From contig JAMPIV010016267.1 in the NCBI GenBank assembly GCA_024509875.1, forward strand, positions 434,001 to 498,000: a DNA stretch of 64,000 nucleotides, in the 5' to 3' direction. The DNA is from Oreohelix idahoensis. Lineage: Eukaryota; Mollusca; Gastropoda; Stylommatophora; Oreohelicidae. The notes under the pieces were generated by a model. The model was not told where the DNA came from. It saw only the letters and a program-made list of their open reading frames with translations, and did not search any database. Numbering within the stretch: the first letter of the stretch is position 1; the number at the start of each line of letters is the position of its first letter. Of the stretch, positions 57,801-64,000 are shown in pieces. A program made the translations under genes and the position numbers.

Positions 57801-58825
57801 TTGGCCTGACACATCCGTTTTCAGCAATGACATTTTTGGGACCGGGTTTGGTAAGAATATATGAATGTTTAGTGTAGACTTCCTGTAAGGGGGACCAACT
57901 GCAGTGGTGGCTCCAAAAGGAGTGAAAAGGAAAATGATGATGATTGCCAGTTTATATTTAGATTTATTTTTGTTCCAAGGTCGTTATGTGATAAGTCACT
58001 ATCAATCACATTGCTAAAGAAAAAAAATGTTATACTTCATTCTGTGGATTGAGTCCTGTATAATCTTTTATTCTTCTGTTCTTCCTTTTTTTTTTTTTTT
58101 AAATGTAATGACAATTTTAATAATCAGGTTTTTTTATACTTGCTTAGAATGGATTCTTTAGTTGTCTCTTTTTTCCCCCCTTCAAGTGCCATGTAAGCTG
58201 GCGTAGGTGATCATTTCTGTCCACAACCTCATTTCTCTAGTGCTTTTATCAATTTTGTTGTTGACTTCTTTCTAGATCATGATGTTAAACTTTCCAGTAT
58301 CTTCCGTCTGTGCTGCCCTACATCTCTTTTTGGATTAGTCTCTCCTGTTATCACATTGTATTCCAGCTTTCCTGTCTTCATAACATGCCCAAAGAAAGTG
58401 TACTGTTTACTGTTTATACATATCTTAAGCTTCCTTAGTTCACTTATCTCTTCAGTTTTATTATAATTTTAATATCTCTGGTACATGGCCTCCAGGACTT
58501 GTTTTCATGAATGTCAAACCATTTCTGAATCTCTTGGATACATATATATAAAGTTTGATTGTTAACATTGTTCCAAGACTTTTCCATATCTAAAAGCATC
58601 TAGAATTTGCCTAAACCAGGTGTTTTCTATTTATTTCTCCAAAATTTCAGGCAAGATTATGAAAAAGCCATTAACAGTATCACAGTTAAAGTCTTCTGGG
58701 CAGATCATTTCACCTACAATGGCCAGCTGCAGATCAAGCCTGGTGTTTCGACGGAAGCAGCATACAGCTGCATTGACATTGACAAGAGGAGCACGTTTGA
58801 AGACCTGAAGGCAAGGATTAAAGAA
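34990..58825 (+). CDS. USP40: USP40 deubiquitinase, 14 exons, 3' end outside window
   Basis: USP40 is a cysteine protease of the ubiquitin-specific family that would remove ubiquitin from proteins. Coding exons join to 579 codons: 34990-35173, 36838-36905, 38699-38812, 41827-41952, 42740-42886, 44139-44225, 45744-45800, 46119-46247, 47104-47244, 48984-49052, 49339-49535, 50031-50191, 55538-55619 and 58651-58825. All junctions are GT-AG and phases agree. The Cys box ([17 protein letters not shown], catalytic Cys45), [15 protein letters not shown], one zinc-site CxxC (Cys202, Cys205) and the His box ([14 protein letters not shown], His287) identify a USP; the exon content and order match USP40. 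The first CxxC of the zinc site, expected between exons 4 and 5, is not seen. Family members have a long ubiquitin-like C-terminal part, so several exons must lie beyond 64000 or be missing. Confidence 0.93.
35830..36265 (-). mobile_element. RTE-F 3' fragment in USP40 intron 1
   Basis: The minus strand corresponds to the RTE-F C-terminal region near 13980-14300, including the reverse of GAGGTGCTG and GACAAATGTTGA blocks. It is frameshifted throughout. Confidence 0.65.
36470..36800 (-). mobile_element. RTE-1 3' fragment in USP40 intron 1
   Basis: It matches the RTE-1 3' end (window 1090-1440) on the minus strand, with many indels. It ends about 40 bases before exon 2. Confidence 0.65.
36838..36905 (+). 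CDS. USP40: USP40 exon 2
   Basis: A 68-base exon between TTTCAG and GTGAGT. It completes the phase-1 codon and codes [17 protein letters not shown], ending in phase 0. Confidence 0.85.
37030..38690. other. USP40 intron 2 interior, nothing recognised
   Basis: No coding domains or element ends were identified. A denser, GC-richer stretch at about 37380-37810 could be an old element but was not classified. Confidence 0.35.
38699..38812 (+). CDS. USP40: USP40 exon 3
   Basis: 114 bases, phase 0 at both ends, coding [16 protein letters not shown] and [11 protein letters not shown], a strongly conserved USP40 segment. Donor GTAAGG. Confidence 0.9.
39300..40290 (-). mobile_element. RTE-3 3' half in USP40 intron 3
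   Basis: The minus strand has the RTE-3 3' end and C-terminus (39300-39760), the RT tail, and a degenerate catalytic box [12 protein letters not shown] near 40090 where ADD reads AGD. Stops and frameshifts are frequent. It is the longest RTE-3 stretch in the window. Confidence 0.7.
40560..40872 (+). mobile_element. LINE C-terminal fragment in USP40 intron 3
   Basis: A degraded frame gives [21 protein letters not shown] and [13 protein letters not shown] sequence, then a short GAAGAAGAAG tail. A related minus-strand piece lies at 58170-58560. Confidence 0.55.
40985..41135 (+). mobile_element. Diverged SINE-D remnant
   Basis: It shares GATCAGTGGTCTATGGTTCG (box B region), GGCGGGAATTTTTT and the tail ATGGGCGTGTAACGGGTTCC with SINE-D at 54526, but lacks the 5' head and much of the middle. 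Confidence 0.6.
41827..41952 (+). CDS. USP40: USP40 exon 4 (QHDVQEL box)
   Basis: 126 bases, phase 0, coding [19 protein letters not shown] to LYHGTIVNQ. Donor GTATGT. Confidence 0.92.
42005..42170 (-). mobile_element. RTE-1 3' end in USP40 intron 4
   Basis: It matches window 1090-1240 on the minus strand. Its CATAAAGAATGTAG stretch is the same sequence as CACAAAGGAGCATAG in RTE-1 and is not a USP exon. Confidence 0.6.
42740..42886 (+). CDS. USP40: USP40 exon 5 (second zinc CxxC)
   Basis: 147 bases, phase 0, coding [20 protein letters not shown] and YRCETC. The zinc site normally needs another CxxC just upstream; none is present in this exon or in exon 4. Confidence 0.9.
42967..43451 (-). 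mobile_element. Internally deleted RTE-3: 5' leader joined to 3' end
   Basis: This 485-bp element lies between GCTCAAGGACTGT repeats (42954-42966 and 43452-43464). On the minus strand about 345 bases of a GC-rich leader are followed directly by the last ~140 bases of RTE-3. There is no coding capacity. It probably moved with RTE-3 enzymes, as it keeps the 3' end that SINE-A also carries. That the leader is RTE-3's own is inference. Confidence 0.72.
43773..43920 (+). mobile_element. SINE-F copy 1, short
   Basis: It is flanked by AATCCATTAGT (43762-43772 and 43921-43931). It contains AGTATTACTGCTCC and GTCATAAGAGGCCAATAATA, the same module as in the two longer SINE-F copies and, more distantly, in the RTE-1 leader. 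Confidence 0.6.
44139..44225 (+). CDS. USP40: USP40 exon 6
   Basis: 87 bases, phase 0, coding [20 protein letters not shown], the conserved L-P-x-L-x-x-x-L-x-R-F strand of USPs. Donor GTAAGT. Confidence 0.92.
44293..44365 (-). mobile_element. RTE-3 3' end fragment
   Basis: About 70 bases resemble the RTE-3 3' terminus (reverse of GGATCCTTAACCTCTGACTG). Confidence 0.5.
44400..44655 (+). mobile_element. SINE-F copy 2
   Basis: It has the full layout: GGACTAATGCTATTCAGGCA, GTGACTAATAAGAGATTGTG, ATCATGTAAAAC, then CTTCCTGTTAAGGGACC, GCAGTGGTG and an ATGATT end. No clear flanking repeat was found. Confidence 0.55.
44733..45640. repeat. 30-bp minisatellite, about 30 units, USP40 intron 6
   Basis: The unit contains TACCTTGTTTACAGAGCA and ends in TTTCC(A/T)TGTAT. 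The period is divisible by three, which keeps repetitive frames such as YYLVYRAIS open. These ORFs are not genes. Each unit carries TTTACAG, an acceptor-like string, inside the intron. Confidence 0.9.
45744..45800 (+). CDS. USP40: USP40 exon 7
   Basis: 57 bases, phase 0, coding [12 protein letters not shown]. Donor GTTTGA is weaker than the others. Confidence 0.85.
46119..46247 (+). CDS. USP40: USP40 exon 8 (His box)
   Basis: 129 bases, phase 0, coding [11 protein letters not shown] and [11 protein letters not shown] with catalytic His287, then NLGHWVHP. Donor GTAAGT. Confidence 0.93.
47104..47244 (+). CDS. USP40: USP40 exon 9
   Basis: 141 bases, phase 0, coding a less conserved linker that starts [12 protein letters not shown] and ends SIARLCA. 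Donor GTAAGT. Confidence 0.85.
47490..47801 (-). mobile_element. SINE-B copy 2, USP40 intron 9
   Basis: It is flanked by CTGCCACTGTACTT (47476-47489 and 47802-47815). It is nearly identical to the copy at 33222-33529, with a longer GAA tail (read as CTTCTTCTT on the + strand). The strong similarity implies a young family. Confidence 0.88.
48419..48466 (+). mobile_element. SINE-D tail fragment
   Basis: It contains AACACCATATTCCCAATATG and GGGCGTGTAACGGG, identical in type to the 3' end of SINE-D at 54741-54783. It directly precedes SINE-C. Confidence 0.65.
48486..48871 (+). mobile_element. SINE-C copy 1, tRNA-derived, long poly-A
   Basis: A tRNA-like head has box A (GCTAGCGTAGTGGTTA) and box B (GGATCAAACCC). 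The body holds a repeated GTCGTCGACC(A/G)GG(G/A) segment and the central motif CCCAGCTGCAATGGGTACC. The end is a poly-A run of about 40 bases. It lies in USP40 intron 9. No clear target duplication was found. Confidence 0.82.
48984..49052 (+). CDS. USP40: USP40 exon 10
   Basis: 69 bases, phase 0, coding [19 protein letters not shown], a USP40-specific conserved segment. Donor GTAAGC. Confidence 0.88.
49339..49535 (+). CDS. USP40: USP40 exon 11
   Basis: 197 bases, entering in phase 0 and leaving in phase 2. It starts [11 protein letters not shown] and then codes a Ser/Glu-rich, probably flexible linker. Donor GTAGTT. Confidence 0.82.
50031..50191 (+). CDS. USP40: USP40 exon 12
   Basis: 161 bases coding [20 protein letters not shown] and [18 protein letters not shown], the last part of the USP fold. 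It leaves in phase 1; donor GTTAGA. Confidence 0.9.
50242..51955 (+). mobile_element. RTE-2 copy, deleted, in USP40 intron 12
   Basis: Direct repeats AGGAAAGGTC (50232-50241 and 51956-51965) flank it. It encodes the RTE-2 linker, RT ([62 protein letters not shown], where ADD reads AND) and C-terminus ([11 protein letters not shown]) with internal deletions, frameshifts and stops. Its orientation is the same as USP40, so it is transcribed with the intron. Confidence 0.85.
52722..53081 (+). mobile_element. SINE-C copy 2
   Basis: It is flanked by AGTCTGCAGTAT (52710-52721 and 53082-53093). Box B is a good GGTTCAAGCC, and box A reads GCTGGTGTAATGGTTA. The central motif is CCCAGCTCTAATGGGTACC and the tail is about 17 A. 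It is inserted in a degraded minus-strand LINE. Confidence 0.88.
53265..53460 (-). mobile_element. LINE RNase H fragment
   Basis: The minus strand encodes [20 protein letters not shown], the last RNase H motif with its Asp, and then [20 protein letters not shown]. The rest is degraded; upstream parts may extend below the SINE-C insertion. Confidence 0.6.
54372..54475. repeat. 23-bp tandem repeat, about 4 units
   Basis: The unit contains CTTGTGTCAGTTGACAGTG; the last unit is slightly diverged. Confidence 0.8.
54526..54799 (+). mobile_element. SINE-D, tRNA-derived
   Basis: It is flanked by TTGCATCCAGAAG (54513-54525 and 54800-54812). The head has box A (GTAGCATAGTGGTTAGTGC) and box B (GGTTCAATCCC). 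The middle carries CGGCTCCTGGGTCGACCCAG and AAATGGGTACC, shared with SINE-C. The end is GGGCGTGTAACGGGTTCC plus a T/C-rich tail. It lies in USP40 intron 12. Confidence 0.9.
54999..55490. repeat. 25-bp minisatellite, about 20 units, USP40 intron 12
   Basis: The unit is close to AGAAACTGAGCATTACATTC plus TTCTC or TTCTT. It ends about 50 bases upstream of exon 13, so length changes could affect the branch-point region. Confidence 0.9.
55538..55619 (+). CDS. USP40: USP40 exon 13
   Basis: 82 bases coding [19 protein letters not shown], helical sequence after the catalytic domain. Enters in phase 1 and leaves in phase 2; donor GTAACT. Confidence 0.85.
56119..57245. mobile_element. Composite of a deleted + strand RTE-1 and a - strand RTE-1 3' piece
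   Basis: On the + strand, 56119-56362 gives the RTE-1 leader and N-terminus ([26 protein letters not shown]). At 56363 the orientation flips to an RTE-1 3' piece on the minus strand (to about 57063). From about 57070 the + strand resumes with [10 protein letters not shown], a broken GMFEH and then the C-terminal end ([15 protein letters not shown]). The simplest reading is a + strand RTE-1 already reduced to its two ends, later hit by an antisense 3' fragment. Confidence 0.65.
57596..57930 (+). mobile_element. SINE-F copy 3, interrupted by SINE-B
   Basis: It has the same order of blocks as 44400-44655 (GATTACTGCTCC, GTGACTAATATGAGGTTGTG, ATCATGTAAAAC, CTTCCTGTAAGGGGGACC, GCAGTGGTGGCTCC), ending in an ATGATGATGAT tail. 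The inserted SINE-B is at 57750-57850. Confidence 0.65.
57750..57850 (-). mobile_element. Truncated SINE-B
   Basis: About 100 bases of the SINE-B 3' part (reverse of GAACGCAGAAGAAGAAG) between GTAAGAATCTAT (57738-57749) and GTAAGAATATAT (57851-57862). Confidence 0.75.
58170..58560 (-). mobile_element. LINE 3' fragment just upstream of USP40 exon 14
   Basis: The reverse strand resembles the C-terminal LINE piece at 40560-40872 ([20 protein letters not shown]). It is degraded and ends about 90 bases before exon 14. Confidence 0.5.
58651..58825 (+). CDS. USP40: USP40 exon 14, last exon seen
   Basis: 175 bases coding [17 protein letters not shown] and [18 protein letters not shown], which looks like the start of the ubiquitin-like C-terminal part. 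Phase 0 at the donor GTAGGT. No later exon was recognised in 58826-64000. Confidence 0.85.
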
Positions 58826-58936
58826 GTAGGTAGATATTTCCTATTTATACAATATCATTATGCTTTCTGTGGAAACTATGGGTCATTTAATTTTAATGTG
58901 GTATGCTTGATTGCACTAGTGTGTTACAGTAGCTGA

Positions 58937-59170
58937 GAGGGGAGCAAAGAATAGTAACGCTGTAACAGGCAACTAAGGAGGGTTAGACATGGGACCACCT
59001 ACAGCATCCTGTAAAAAAACTATAAGCCACAAAGACTTCAACAATGATATGGACCATTCAAGTGAAGAAAATAATTAAACTCGGACATCCAAAACAGAAG
59101 TAGGTGCCCTTCTATGGAGGTGTATACCGTAGGCTAGAGAAAGCTGAAAGGAAAGAAGATGCTGGTGATT
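58937..59170 (+). mobile_element. RTE-1 5' end derivative
   Basis: It carries the RTE-1 leader (GGGGAGCAAAGAATAGTAAC ... CATCCTGTAAAAAAAC), the start of the ORF (TSKTEVGALL) and then an abrupt AAGGAAAGAAGATGCTGGTG end. It resembles the ends of SINE-F, so it may be a non-autonomous derivative rather than a random fragment. Confidence 0.6.
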
Positions 59171-59254
59171 GATAGGACACGTTGAGGAAATCTTTTTATA
59201 GCATTGCACGGCAGTCCTTTTTACTGAAGTCCCCAGGGTAAGAGAGTGTTACGC

Positions 59255-59360
59255 ACTGATCATTTTTTCTAAGTCATTGTTTTGATCATTTTTTCAAAGT
59301 CATTGTATGATCATTTTTTCCTAAAGTCATTGTATGATCATTTTTTCCTAAAGACATTGT
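59255..59360. repeat. Short tandem repeat around GATCATTTTTTC
   Basis: About four imperfect 26-30 base units contain GATCATTTTTTC followed by AAAGTCATTGT. Confidence 0.7.
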
Positions 59361-59379
59361 AATATTTTATTGACTGAAA

Positions 59380-61620
59380 TGTATACGTTAATTTTTTGGT
59401 CAAAGCGAAATAACTCGGGATATGGAGAGTATCTTTCAATATGATGTTACCTCCTCTTGTGTCGAGACACGGGCGGTCCTCATTCTGATTAACGAAGTGT
59501 GACTATTCTCCTTATTTGGTAGTATCGGTCAATTGTTGTTTGAATGTCTGAAACCAGTGTTGAGGATTCGTTTGCTGTCCATATAAGGCAAGATTTCTTA
59601 CAAAATCTTTCTAGAAGGTCTTCAACCATCGTCTCGTTGATTTTTACTCAGGTAGATGTTTTCTGCGCATGTCTGGACTTGGCGAGGTAGAAACGTCTTC
59701 CGCCCAGCAGTGTAAAGATGAACTGAGTAGAGAGTGGACGCATTTTTGCGTCTTGTGTTTTTTGATAAGGGAAGTCCATAGTCTTTTGTGAGTTAGTTAT
59801 CTTACTAGACTTTTCCCAGTATTATTCAAGCCGCCTGGAGGCATATGTTTTGTGGTTGATTCCGAATAAAGGTAATTCCTCTTTTATTGAACTTTATGAT
59901 TCCATCTAGAAGTTCGACATTTTTGCTGCTCTCTGCTCGCTTGTGTGATTCAAAATGGAGAGGTACTTTGATTAGGATTTCGCCACCGGTATCTTTATAC
60001 CTGAACAATTTACATATATGGGTTGCTTTAGACCAACAGGACTATTGTCTGTGTTCCAGGATTCGCTATGCTAGCGATAACGCCTAAGTCAAAGGGTTAG
60101 ACTTAGGAAAGTGATAAAGGTCAGTTCGACCTGTACTCCTCAATGCTATTCCTCGTGCAAACGATGACGGACTTATTTATTACACAGAAGAGGAGTAATG
60201 ACTATTATGTAGGTGTACTGATGAAATGCAGCTGACACTGTTACACTATTGATAGTATGAATATTAATGTATCTAGCTCTGTGCCATATTATTTAGGCAG
60301 AGTTATGAATAATAACTTTATGACACTGTGAGCCTTGAACTGTTGTTTACGCTATAACTGATGAGGACTGGATCCCACATGAATATCAGTTGGCACCAAT
60401 ATTATTTCTGAATGCTACAATTGTTGAACTGTGATGTCTTACAACGTATGTAACGTGACTGTCATTGTGGTGTGCAATAAATGGATATAAACGTCACGAG
60501 CAGTTTACCATTTTTATGACTCTGCATGTCATTCTGCCTGTGCTATGCTCTGTGGACTGTCCAACTGCTTATACACGGCAACAATATAAAACCAGTTAGG
60601 ACACCTTACAATACAACCTTAATCTACGCGGTGTCGATAGGGGTGGTACACCAAGTCAGCCTAAATCCACCCTTATCATTTCATGGTGGCCAATAGTTGG
60701 TTTATACTGGTACCAGCTCTCAAGGGGGTCAACAAACCCAGACATCATCATCACTACAAGTCAACATTACAGATTCAACTCCAACCTTCCATGAAATTTT
60801 TTGAAAGTACCCGGCGTTACTAACAGTTGGAATATTTTGAAACTACCCGGCGCTGCTCGGCAATATTGCAGTTTCCGAAAAGAGAAGGACAAGTACCGAG
60901 CGAATGGATTTCCTGATCGGTAACGAAGAAGGACAAGTGCCGTAACAACTGTTCCGGTATCCAGTACTGCCGAAGATTCAGAAGGTCAAGTGCCGTAACA
61001 ACTGTTCCGGTATCAGGAGCTCATTTTCCAGCGTCATGGCTGTCTATAGGAGCAGATGGTGATCAACGTTGGATCATTATCCTCAGAATGCTGATCTCAA
61101 CCTGTTCTGCACCGTGCTGACGTTTGGACACATAGAAGTTAAGTGGCCTGTTTTTGTTTGTGAACTGTGCCCTTATGTTCTAGCTGAGCCTTCTGTCTCT
61201 CACACTTTTCACACACTTTTGCTATCTGTTTATATGTTATATGTTATTTGTATATTTATATGTTTATATTTCAGCTGGTCTCGGTTGGGAGGTATCTTTC
61301 AGTAGAAGATACCACGTTACAGAGGTTTCTACTGTTAGCGTTTTCTGTAGGGACTGTGCAAATTTCCTATTGTGAAATTTGCTAGCGACAAACGTTGCTA
61401 TATTTGTTAGTTGTGACGACATGGTCAGTGTTGTTTTCGGTAATTTTTTACATTCTTTAGTTTTATTTTGATTTGTTTGTATTTGTAGGTCTCACCTTTT
61501 CTATTATTCAGTTCTATACACCATTTTTGTTTATACATTGTGACGTCATTTGTTTGTGTACATTCTTCGCATATTTTCCTTAGTTCTGCTGTTTATTTAG
61601 TTGACTTATGCGAATGTTTT
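59380..61620. other. Unassigned, probably repetitive region downstream of USP40 exon 14
   Basis: The region is less AT-rich than its neighbours and contains a direct repeat of about 35 bases (CAAGTGCCGTAACAACTGTT at about 60935 and 60980). Short ORFs (for example 61069-61305) show no known domain. No USP40 exon was recognised. Confidence 0.4.
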
Positions 61621-61621
61621 C

Positions 61622-61770
61622 GTATTGACTTTGATCTCTGTTGTTGTTTACATTGACTTTGATCTTTTTTATTGTTTACATTGTCTTTAATCTTTGTTAT
61701 TGTTTACATTGTCTTTAATCTTTGTTATTGTTTACATTGTCTTTGTTCTTTGTTATTGTTTACATAGTTC
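61622..61770. repeat. 28-bp tandem repeat, about 5 units
   Basis: The unit contains TTTGTTATTGTTTACATTGT with small changes between copies. Confidence 0.8.
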
Positions 61771-61797
61771 TTGAGTAATTAGCTTTCACTATTGTTA

Positions 61798-61905
61798 CAT
61801 ATTTGCTCATGCACTATTGATTTATAGTGCACTTATCATAACTATCTAGTGCATTAGTTCATGCACTATTACATTGTGCAGTTATGATAAATAACTGATG
61901 GTTTT
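61798..61905. repeat. Pair of ~35-bp direct repeats with internal palindromes
   Basis: TCATGCACTATT recurs at about 61808 and 61860. Each copy is followed by a complementary GTGCA string and TTATCATAA or TTATGATAA. Possibly a terminal structure of an element; unproven. Confidence 0.5.
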
Positions 61906-62269
61906 GCACTGATGTGTGTAGTGCCTTCATGATTAAGAAGTGACTTGTGATATTATTATACATTTGGTAATTCAAGTTTGGTGTAAAAGACTTGTTTCCC
62001 AAAGATATTGGGTTAAACATTGGGATTATACAAGTACTTTATTAAGTCTTGTTACCATTAAGATTGAAATAAGATAACACTGGCTAACAAAAAAAAAATT
62101 TTTTTTCTTTCTCTAACATTTCTATGTTTTTCTGGTCAACTTTAATGCGCTGTTTTTAAATCGGCAAACCGTTTTTCTCTATCAGGTCGGGATCTTTAGA
62201 AATACGCAATTGAAGTTTTTTAACAACGCATATAGTATTACAACATCATTCGTACAAGAAGTATAACAG

Positions 62270-63954
62270 CTATCTAGGCTTGAATTTCTTTGCAGTCGAC
62301 TTTCGTCGGTGAATGGCATGTGGTACATCGCGATGAAGCATCCAACAATAATCGGCAAACATGGTCACACTCCACCGTCCTTGATAACGTGACTCCATTA
62401 CGACGATATCTTGATGGAATCGTTCTCCATGTTCATCGCTGACATCGGCAAGGTTGTCAGGGAAAAAGTCAAGATGCGAATCGAACAAATGGATTTTGAG
62501 GGACATGTTACAGCCCATAATTGTGTATGCATCTATGCACTGCTTAACAATATGCACATAGTCGACAGATTTGTGATTTCCCAGAAAGTTATCGACGATC
62601 GATTTGAATGCCATCCATGCGCGAAGTTCACTACCATGTAACAAGTTCCCGAATTGTTTGTCTGCAATAACTGTCCTAATCTGAGGTCCTACAAAGATAC
62701 CTTCCTTTATCTTTGCATTGCTAACTTGCGGAAACTTTTCTCGAAGATAAGTGAAAGCTTTGCTCGTTTTATCTAACGCTTTTACGAAATTCCTAATGAG
62801 CCCCATCTTTATATGTAACGGTGGTAAAATGATGCTGTCTTTGTTAACTAATGGCTCGTGTTTTACATTTTTATGCCTGAGCTGCATACGATCCCTGATA
62901 GGCCATACCTTTCTTGCATGATGTTCCTGTCTGTTGCGGCTGTCCCATTCACATAGGAAGCAACACAATTTAGTATACCCAGTCTGCATGTCTGTGAGAA
63001 TTGCAATGACCTTTAGGTCTCCACAAATCCGCCATTGGTAGTCATTGTACTTTATTTTTGCCAAAAGTATAGCCATATTGTCATTAGTTTCTTTCATATG
63101 AACAGAGTAGGCGACTGGAATTGATGAAAATAAATTTCCGTTATGCAATAACACGGCTTTTAGACTAGTCTTGGAAGAGTCGATGAAAAGTCGACATTCG
63201 TTGACTATGTGCTCATGACCGAGGTGCACCATTAGACCGTTTACATCTTTGCAATAGCAAATGTCATCATCCATCTCAAAGTATTGAACAAGTTCTCTGT
63301 GTCTATGACGAAATTTAGATATCGGAGTATTGGGCGCTAAAAGATTCCATTCTTTGAGTCGCGAACCGAGTAATTCTGCTTGTCCTTTGGTAAGAGCGAG
63401 ATCACGTATTAGATCTGAAAGTTCTGAATGGTTAATTAAGTGAACACCATCATTCACCGGTATATAATCCGAGTCAGAATTAGTTTCTAAAGCAGGTAAA
63501 CTATCACTTTTTGATGGTTCATTCACGTCCAACGGATATTGTTCTGGTGGAACTGGGATCGGATACGTAATTGGATCATGAGGCACTGGTTTCGAAACCG
63601 ATTCAATATTTGTATAAACCACAGACTTTTAAAAGTGAAACCATGGATATTTGTCAAACAGAAGTAACGATCAGTAGCGTGATTTGTGGGTTCACGCCAT
63701 ATTACTGGCACTCCAAAAGGCATCGACTTATGCTTCGGCGATTTTCGTAACCAACCTGCCAATGCATTTGAACAAGTCGAACAAACTGCATTTGGCTTCC
63801 AAGATTTATTTGCATCATCAACTTTCGAATCGAAATAAAGTTCATATGCTTTCTTTAGTAATGGTGTAAAGTTTTTCTGGTGAACACGATCGGTAAAATA
63901 TCCGCACACGTAACAGAACAGATCAGCCGAATTTTTACAACTTCTAGAAGCCAT
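62270..63954 (-). CDS. Two-frame gene of a multicopy, transposase-like zinc protein family
   Basis: Two overlapping minus-strand frames (63954-63523, 143 codons; 63622-62270, 450 codons) read as one protein if a single frame change near 63630 (a TTTTAAAAG run) is allowed. The first part starts MASRSCKNSADLFCYVCGYF and has two CxxC pairs (residues 14/17 and 58/61), like an N-terminal zinc finger. The second part has LFIDSSKTSLKAVLLHNGN (Asp148), ICGDLKVIAIL (Asp202), a Cys/His cluster KLCCFLCEWDSRNRQEHH (220-235), LPPLHIKMGLIRNFVKAL, IHLFDSHLDFFPDNL and DEHGERFHQD (Glu397/Glu400). From general knowledge, similar proteins are highly multicopy and unnamed in arthropods and cnidarians. A DDE, RNase-H-like transposase is my inference. 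The frame change may be decay, an assembly error or a spliced intron. Confidence 0.7.
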
Positions 63955-64000
63955 ATTTCGCTCAGAATTGTTTCAAAATACATTAACTATTTGAAAAATA

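Noticed and set aside
62411..62641. 76-codon + strand ORF
   Set aside because: It is the antisense of the conserved DSHLDFFP region of the 62270-63954 gene.
63620..63640. Programmed -1 ribosomal frameshift site
   Set aside because: TTTTAAAAG resembles a slippery run, but in the upstream frame it is not phased as a canonical heptamer, so an indel is more likely.

Overview
This is a eukaryotic, animal genome window. It has one host gene with small exons and GT-AG introns, no operons, and a very dense, deeply nested load of retroposons and DNA transposons. The mix (several endonuclease-RT LINE families of RTE-like type, tRNA-derived SINEs, Tc1, hAT, Helitron and Gypsy remnants) suggests a lophotrochozoan, perhaps a gastropod mollusc. 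That taxonomic call is inference and only moderately secure.

The host gene is USP40 (ubiquitin-specific peptidase 40). Fourteen exons on the + strand, from 34990 to 58825, carry the start codon, the whole USP catalytic domain and the beginning of the ubiquitin-like C-terminal part (579 codons). The remaining 3' exons were not found before the window ends. Its introns hold most of the younger insertions. A short exon expected to carry the first CxxC of the USP zinc site is not visible between exons 4 and 5.

Before USP40 (1-34.9 kb) no host gene is recognised. The region is a stack of elements: a full-length RTE-1 inserted in an older RTE-1 copy (1066-4297); small SINEs (5.8 kb, 7.2 kb); RTE-F broken by an insertion cluster containing an RTE-3 piece, a Tc1 element and a SINE (7.9-14.5 kb); a 55-bp satellite split by an I-like LINE, itself split by a TG...CA element that contains a full-length RTE-2 (14.5-22.6 kb); a hAT element and a hAT-like MITE (24.2-27.4 kb); a Gypsy deletion derivative inside a LINE tail (27.6-29.3 kb); a Helitron end (30.35 kb); and further fragments.

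After USP40 (59-64 kb) lie unassigned repeats, then a minus-strand two-ORF gene at 62270-63954. It encodes a zinc-binding, possibly RNase-H-fold protein of a multicopy family and is the best candidate for a poorly described mobile system.

The elements form a shared-module network. SINE-A carries the 3' tail of the RTE-3 LINE. SINE-C, SINE-D and SINE-E share a central motif. A 5' module occurs both in RTE-1 and in a short non-autonomous family (SINE-F). Family names RTE-1, RTE-2, RTE-3, RTE-F and SINE-A to F are local labels, not database names.
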